This document shows positions 8,201-10,554 of a stretch of 10,554 bases of DNA, piece after piece (position 1 is the stretch's first letter; every line of letters starts with the position of its first letter). Source of the stretch: a bacterium (GTDB taxonomy: Bacteria > Electryoneota > Electryoneia > Electryoneales > Electryoneaceae); assembly GCA_014729955.1 (NCBI GenBank), contig WJJA01000455.1, positions 1 to 10,554 of the forward strand. Direction: 5' to 3'. The position numbers were made by a program, and so were the translations under genes. The notes under the pieces are model-generated. The model had not been told where the DNA came from. It worked only from the letters and a program-made list of their open reading frames with translations, and did no database searches.

Positions 8201-9290
8201 CGACCATGTTTTCCAGATCGGTCAGGTTGGCTGCGGGAAATCGTGAGACACCGATATCCGGGAAGTAGTCGTTGCCGTCGATGGTCGCGTAATTGAGGTC
8301 AGTGTTCGGCGAGCCCATACCCTGCCCGGTGAAATTAGGGATGTCTCCCACGTCACCGACGAGCAGGACGAATGTGGGAGGCACTTCCCAGTCCTCATAA
8401 GCGTCCTGGATGTAGGATCGGATCGCAGAAGCCGATGTCCCGGTTTCCTCCGTTGTCGCGACCGTGACCTGGTAGCCCTTGTCCGCCTTCCAGTCGAGCC
8501 ACGGTTGCAATGTTTCCAACCAGTCATCGTCCGGTGGCATCACCACCAGGTACCCCACCGGATCGGGCAGCTCGTCCAGTTCGGAACTCCCGAGCGGACA
8601 GGCAATCCGCTCGATCAGGCGGTTGTAGAGGAAAGAGCCGTAGCGCGCGTGGTTGGCATGAGTCTGCCGGGCGTCGCCGCCGATCACGCTGTAATTCACA
8701 CGAATATCCGTCGCGAATCGCACCAGGCCGTCACGCGGGGCATAGTCCACCGGACGGATGATGATGCTCGCGAAACGGCGTCCCCGCAAGACCATATAGT
8801 CCTCGACCTCCGCGATCGGCCGTTGGGAGAAGTCGGCAGTGCTGTACCAGCGGTCGTCTTGTGTGAAGCTCCACTCCGCGTGCTCCGCTTTTGCGCGCGG
8901 TTGTTGCACCGGCAGAAGTTCTGCGGGCATGTCTAGCTGCTGCAGGCTGTACTCAAGCGTCCGCTCGCCGTCGACTGAAAGGGTGATCTCCGCGCCGGCG
9001 GGAATTTCGACCATCACACGTCGTACCGGCATCCGCGCCTGCCCGATCTCGCCTTCCACATGTGCGTCCATCCAGCCGATCTCAGCGTAGTCTGCACCTT
9101 CGAAGGTGCGTGTCACATGATAAAATCCGGACAACTCGAACGAGATTTCCCCGTTGTTGAACCCGGTCTGGACCATCATCGCCGGAGGAGCGGGATTGCG
9201 ATCGGTGAAGCTGTGCCAATGCGGGGTATCGGCGCAGACCGTACACGTGAAGAAAAGAACAAACAGGAATGAACGACTCAGCAGCTTCAT
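5280..9290 (-). CDS. Gingipain-like peptidase C25 with T9SS sorting domain
   Basis: A 1336-residue secreted cysteine peptidase. Domains in order: signal peptide (about 1-20, ending VCA), a C25 propeptide-like region (about 30-240), the caspase-like catalytic domain (about 247-574), a C25-type Ig-like domain (about 581-670), two CARDB-like beta-sandwich domains (about 673-788 and 790-903), a nidogen-like or similar beta-rich region (905-1129), an FN3-like domain (1136-1235) and a T9SS sorting domain (1251-1336; YPNPFN, FNVLGREV, MASGIYF, terminal Lys). Catalytic residues are H446 in VTYSGHGS and C479 in SYACVTG. Their 33-residue spacing equals that of gingipains (RgpB H211/C244, Kgp H444/C477). 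FVLLVGD near 307-313 is the usual C25 core strand. The ATG at 9288-9290 is chosen over an upstream GTG (9311) because GGAGG (9296-9300) lies five bases before it and the signal peptide begins there. Cleavage specificity (Arg, Lys or other) cannot be assigned. Confidence 0.9.
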   Translation of the reverse strand: MKLLSRSFLFVLFFTCTVCADTPHWHSFTDRNPAPPAMMVQTGFNNGEISFELSGFYHVTRTFEGADYAEIGWMDAHVEGEIGQARMPVRRVMVEIPAGAEITLSVDGERTLEYSLQQLDMPAELLPVQQPRAKAEHAEWSFTQDDRWYSTADFSQRPIAEVEDYMVLRGRRFASIIIRPVDYAPRDGLVRFATDIRVNYSVIGGDARQTHANHARYGSFLYNRLIERIACPLGSSELDELPDPVGYLVVMPPDDDWLETLQPWLDWKADKGYQVTVATTEETGTSASAIRSYIQDAYEDWEVPPTFVLLVGDVGDIPNFTGQGMGSPNTDLNYATIDGNDYFPDIGVSRFPAANLTDLENMVDKTFEYETVGGEASPGWQSHASFLAGQDNYNVSEGTHNYVISNYLDPAGMFYDRLYMVSRGATTTDITNAINDGRGHVTYSGHGSAYSWADGPPFSQGNVMALTNDVFPWIQSYACVTGSYHLGECFAETWVRDEHGAVAFMGSSVNSYWDEDDIMERRVYEAWFDYPDDVHNLSWINGMIDYSKMELYAHYGNTGMIRRYFEMYNIMGDGSLDIWTDVPATLTVDHPEAFMIGSEDLTVSVTGQPDWALVSVRFSEDPDVHAQGYIDDQGEITLTLDPAPQEAGDLELTVTGTNAHPYVTTIPVMPADGPYVVADSCLVLDENAWHPDGLLDHGEEVELSVRVVNIGVEEAVNPDLTITTEDSCITLLDSLATCTTIAAGETLLVETAFSFELDPATPDQHRCSFLLTVDAGGIESTSTFQITACAPDLSIAGISFRDPSGNNNHWLDPGETAELRLAMTNEGALTAFDLEGLLSSSDGYLTIGEPTAIAGDIEAGGTVTAIFTVSADEGTPMEHIADLQVLFEEEVYGFSEEIPFEVQIGDRLHLPSGPDNYGYSAWDSNDFPMAPEYAWVELSADSSGPGTAVNFTQDDQTLFFDLPFEFPYYGDTYDRFTVGANGWIAMGEENQDDYSNSGIPDSDGPDAMIAPYWEDLSPQRNNSGGVWQWYDQEGHRLIIEWNHVEQYSPNGSFETFQVILLDPEFWPTATGDGEIIFQYGPMSTTSASEGTIGIENSTENDGLELFYDGSRDENVMPLSETVAVKFTTGSLYISQPPSPFSLVAPADSARVTEPTLFSWEESIDPDPGDEVLYTVHLYAPSDTATIANLTDTETTIEPGAVLNLEAGDEIVWFVTARSSSPDTTIESNERYRFFYDLDALGGSDLSGIPEVFSIASAYPNPFNPTLRVVVGLPETAALKLRVFNVLGREVALLADEGFRPGYHTFRLDASRMASGIYFIHAQAAGRTDVRKVMLMK

Positions 9291-9295
9291 GAAAT

Positions 9296-9300
9296 CCTCC
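9296..9300 (-). promoter_or_regulatory. Ribosome binding site of the C25 peptidase gene
   Basis: GGAGG on the minus strand, five bases before the ATG at 9288-9290. It decides the start against the GTG at 9309-9311 and the ATG at 9300-9302, which would lie upstream of or within it. Confidence 0.7.
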
Positions 9301-9384
9301 ATGGCCCGCACCGTTTTTCCGGGCTGTCGGTATGTCTTGCAGGGATTGTATCAATGGCCAAGGTAGAGAGATAGAGCGGGGAAA

Positions 9385-9398
9385 CTCAAGCACTTGAG
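9385..9398. promoter_or_regulatory. Perfect inverted repeat upstream of the peptidase gene, possible operator
   Basis: CTCAAG and CTTGAG are separated by CA. The position, about 100 bases before the peptidase start, would suit a regulator site, but 6-base arms are common by chance and no promoter is certain here. Confidence 0.25.
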
Positions 9399-9419
9399 AG
9401 ATCGAGTGGGCCTACTACA

Positions 9420-9599
9420 ATGAATGGAACTGATCGATCAGGGTTCCGGATTTTGCCTCTGGGATCGCTAACCCGAGTTTTCCACGAGCTCAAACTGTTT
9501 CAGATGCGAGGCGCGAAGGATGAAGCTGTATTGCAACAGGGCGAATCCTTCAGAACAAAGCAGATGACATACTTTCAACTCGTGAAATATCCGGGCTAA
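9420..9599 (+). CDS. Short open frame across repeat copy 2, doubtful
   Basis: An ATG-initiated frame of 59 codons runs from 9420 to the TAA at 9597-9599 and ends with the repeat tail (…VKYPG). Its C-terminal part (EAVLQQGESFRTKQMT) is shared in frame with repeat copy 1. There is no good ribosome binding site before the ATG, no recognisable family, and the differences between copies are all non-synonymous. It is most likely a by-product of the repeat, or a decayed gene remnant. Confidence 0.12.
   Translation: MNGTDRSGFRILPLGSLTRVFHELKLFQMRGAKDEAVLQQGESFRTKQMTYFQLVKYPG
9523..9598 (+). repeat. Dispersed repeat, copy 2 (short form)
   Basis: The head segment 9523-9568 matches 1-46 (40 of 46) and the tail 9583-9598 matches 182-197 (15 of 16), in the same orientation and order. 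Only 14 bases separate head and tail here, against 135 in copy 1. The similarity probably extends left of 9523 as well, but the partner sequence is outside the window. Confidence 0.7.
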
Positions 9600-9676
9600 A
9601 CGGGCAATACCCCATCAGGGGGTCTGCGACAGCACTCTACTCCGCCGCTTGACGTAGTAGCGGTCCTTCCCGTATG

Positions 9677-9703
9677 TTGAATATTAGCATGTGAGGCTAT
9701 ATT
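9677..9703 (+). promoter_or_regulatory. Possible promoter of the MEMO-family gene
   Basis: TTGAAT (9677-9682) and TATATT (9698-9703) resemble -35 and -10 elements, but the 15-base spacer is short and FCB-group promoters often differ from this consensus. It lies about 35 bases before the start codon. Confidence 0.2.
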
Positions 9704-9738
9704 GAAAACATCCTGCTCGTCTCAATCAGGGAGATTCG

Positions 9739-10554
9739 ATGAGGGTGCGGAAAGAAGCGGTGGCAGGTAGTTTTTATCCGGCCGATGCATCTGCATTGCG
9801 AAAGGATATCGAGCAACGACTCGGGCGTGTGCAAGAGGAGACATCCGGGTACGTGATCGGTCTGCTTTCTCCCCATGCAGGCTACATGTTCAGCGGCGAT
9901 GTCGCGTCCTCTGCCTTTCGTCAAATACAGGGCGTCCAGTACGAAGCTGCCGTCGTAATTTCCCCGTCGCACCGGGTACCGTTCGGTTTCAGTGCCGTCC
10001 TGCCCGACGGCGGTTACCATACGCCCCTCGGTACCATGAACGTGGATACGGAGCTGGCGAACTCCATCATTGAAGCCGGTCAATTGCTTGAAGCCTCCGA
10101 CAAAGGACACACCGGCACCGGTGGCAGCGACGAGCACGCACTCGAGGTACTTCTGCCGTTCTTGCAGGTTGCTGTGCGCGAGGATCTTCCGATCGTGCCT
10201 GTCGTAATGGGCAGACAAAGCCTGGAGCATGCCCGGGATCTCGGGGAGGCAATCGCAAAGGCAGCTGGTAACCGTCGGGTACTGGTTGTCGCTTCGAGCG
10301 ACCTGAGCCATTTTCATACGGATGATGAAGCGCGTGTGTTGGACCGGCATTTCGTGGAAGCCGTGGCCGCCTTTGATGAGCGGGAGCTGATGGAACGTGT
10401 GAAGCAAGGCGCGACGGAAGCGTGCGGAGCTGCTCCCGCCGCGGCAATGATGCATGCAGCCCGGCTGTTGGGAGCAACCAAAGCCGAAGTATTGCAGTAC
10501 GCAACCTCTGCGGATTCTCCACACGGCAGCACCGACCGGGTGGTGGGCTATCTC
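9739..10554 (+). CDS. amrB: AmmeMemoRadiSam system protein B (MEMO family), 3' end cut by the window
   Basis: The first 272 codons are present with no stop, close to the usual family length (about 265-285), so probably only a few residues are missing unless it is fused to a further domain. Family landmarks are in order: AGSFYPAD (9-16), SPHAGYMFSG (44-53), ISPSHR (74-79), TPLGTMNVD (95-103), DEHALEVLLPFLQ (131-143), VVASSDLSHF (183-192) and ACGAAP (228-233). The residues corresponding to the human MEMO1 putative metal site are kept: H46, H78 and C229, with D187 and H191 nearby. AGGGAG (9728-9733) is five bases before the ATG. Bacterial members are often found with an AMMECR1-domain protein and a radical SAM protein; those would have to lie beyond the window. 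The exact reaction is not settled in the literature I know. Confidence 0.9.
   Translation, partial: MRVRKEAVAGSFYPADASALRKDIEQRLGRVQEETSGYVIGLLSPHAGYMFSGDVASSAFRQIQGVQYEAAVVISPSHRVPFGFSAVLPDGGYHTPLGTMNVDTELANSIIEAGQLLEASDKGHTGTGGSDEHALEVLLPFLQVAVREDLPIVPVVMGRQSLEHARDLGEAIAKAAGNRRVLVVASSDLSHFHTDDEARVLDRHFVEAVAAFDERELMERVKQGATEACGAAPAAAMMHAARLLGATKAEVLQYATSADSPHGSTDRVVGYL

Larger units (their letters stand above)
9301..9738. other. Divergent intergenic region between the peptidase and MEMO genes
   Basis: It holds the peptidase promoter region (9301 to about 9420), the second repeat copy (9523-9598) and the MEMO gene leader. Perfect palindromes are CTCAAG-CA-CTTGAG (9385-9398), 95-108 bases upstream of the peptidase start, and CTGATCGATCAG (9430-9441). 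Weaker stems are CCCC/GGGG (9610-9613 and 9618-9621) and CCGCT/AGCGG (9645-9649 and 9659-9663). No RNA gene is recognised. Confidence 0.5.

Noticed and set aside
9697..10524. Minus-strand 275-codon open frame opposite the MEMO-family gene
   Set aside because: The plus-strand frame encodes every MEMO-family landmark with a good ribosome binding site; the antisense frame is a shadow of high-GC codon bias.
1..10554. CRISPR arrays, tRNA genes, insertion sequences
   Set aside because: No regularly spaced direct repeats, no cloverleaf-like segment and no transposase or integrase motif were found on either strand by eye.

Overview
The window looks like chromosomal DNA from an uncultivated member of the FCB superphylum (Bacteroidota, Fibrobacterota and allied candidate phyla). 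The main reason is that two large secreted proteins end in the YPNPFN-type C-terminal sorting domain typical of type IX secretion (T9SS) cargo, and one of them is a gingipain-like C25 cysteine peptidase. Base composition is moderately GC-rich apart from an AT-rich left edge and one AT-rich gene half. No tRNA, rRNA, CRISPR array, transposase or integrase was seen.

Layout, left to right. Positions 1-197 hold a repeat fragment and an AT-rich inverted repeat. A DUF1670 helix-turn-helix protein (195-1028, minus) follows, and its stop codon lies inside the repeat's tail motif. A 79-base imperfect palindrome (1037-1115) abuts its ribosome binding site. Next is a 592-residue secreted protein with propeller-like repeats and a sorting domain (1126-2904, minus). 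A 585-base divergent intergenic region follows, with several hairpins including a strong one at 3087-3126. Then come a POT/PTR2-family proton-coupled peptide transporter (3490-5004, plus), a convergent intergenic region with a long palindrome (5027-5102) and a clear minus-strand terminator (5221-5253), and the 1336-residue C25 peptidase (5280-9290, minus). The last intergenic region holds a second, shorter copy of the left-edge repeat (9523-9598). The window ends inside an AmmeMemoRadiSam system protein B (MEMO family) gene (9739 to the edge, plus).

The C25 peptidase and the peptide transporter are convergent neighbours. They make a plausible functional pair (extracellular proteolysis, then oligopeptide uptake) but are not an operon. 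The MEMO-family gene is probably unrelated housekeeping.

No clearly new multi-gene system is visible. The least explained signals are non-coding: a two-copy repeat about 9.5 kb apart that overlaps the DUF1670 stop codon, the leader hairpin of that gene (its only internal mismatch is a G-U pair in the sense RNA), two strong intergenic palindromes, and an abrupt GC step inside the propeller-like gene.
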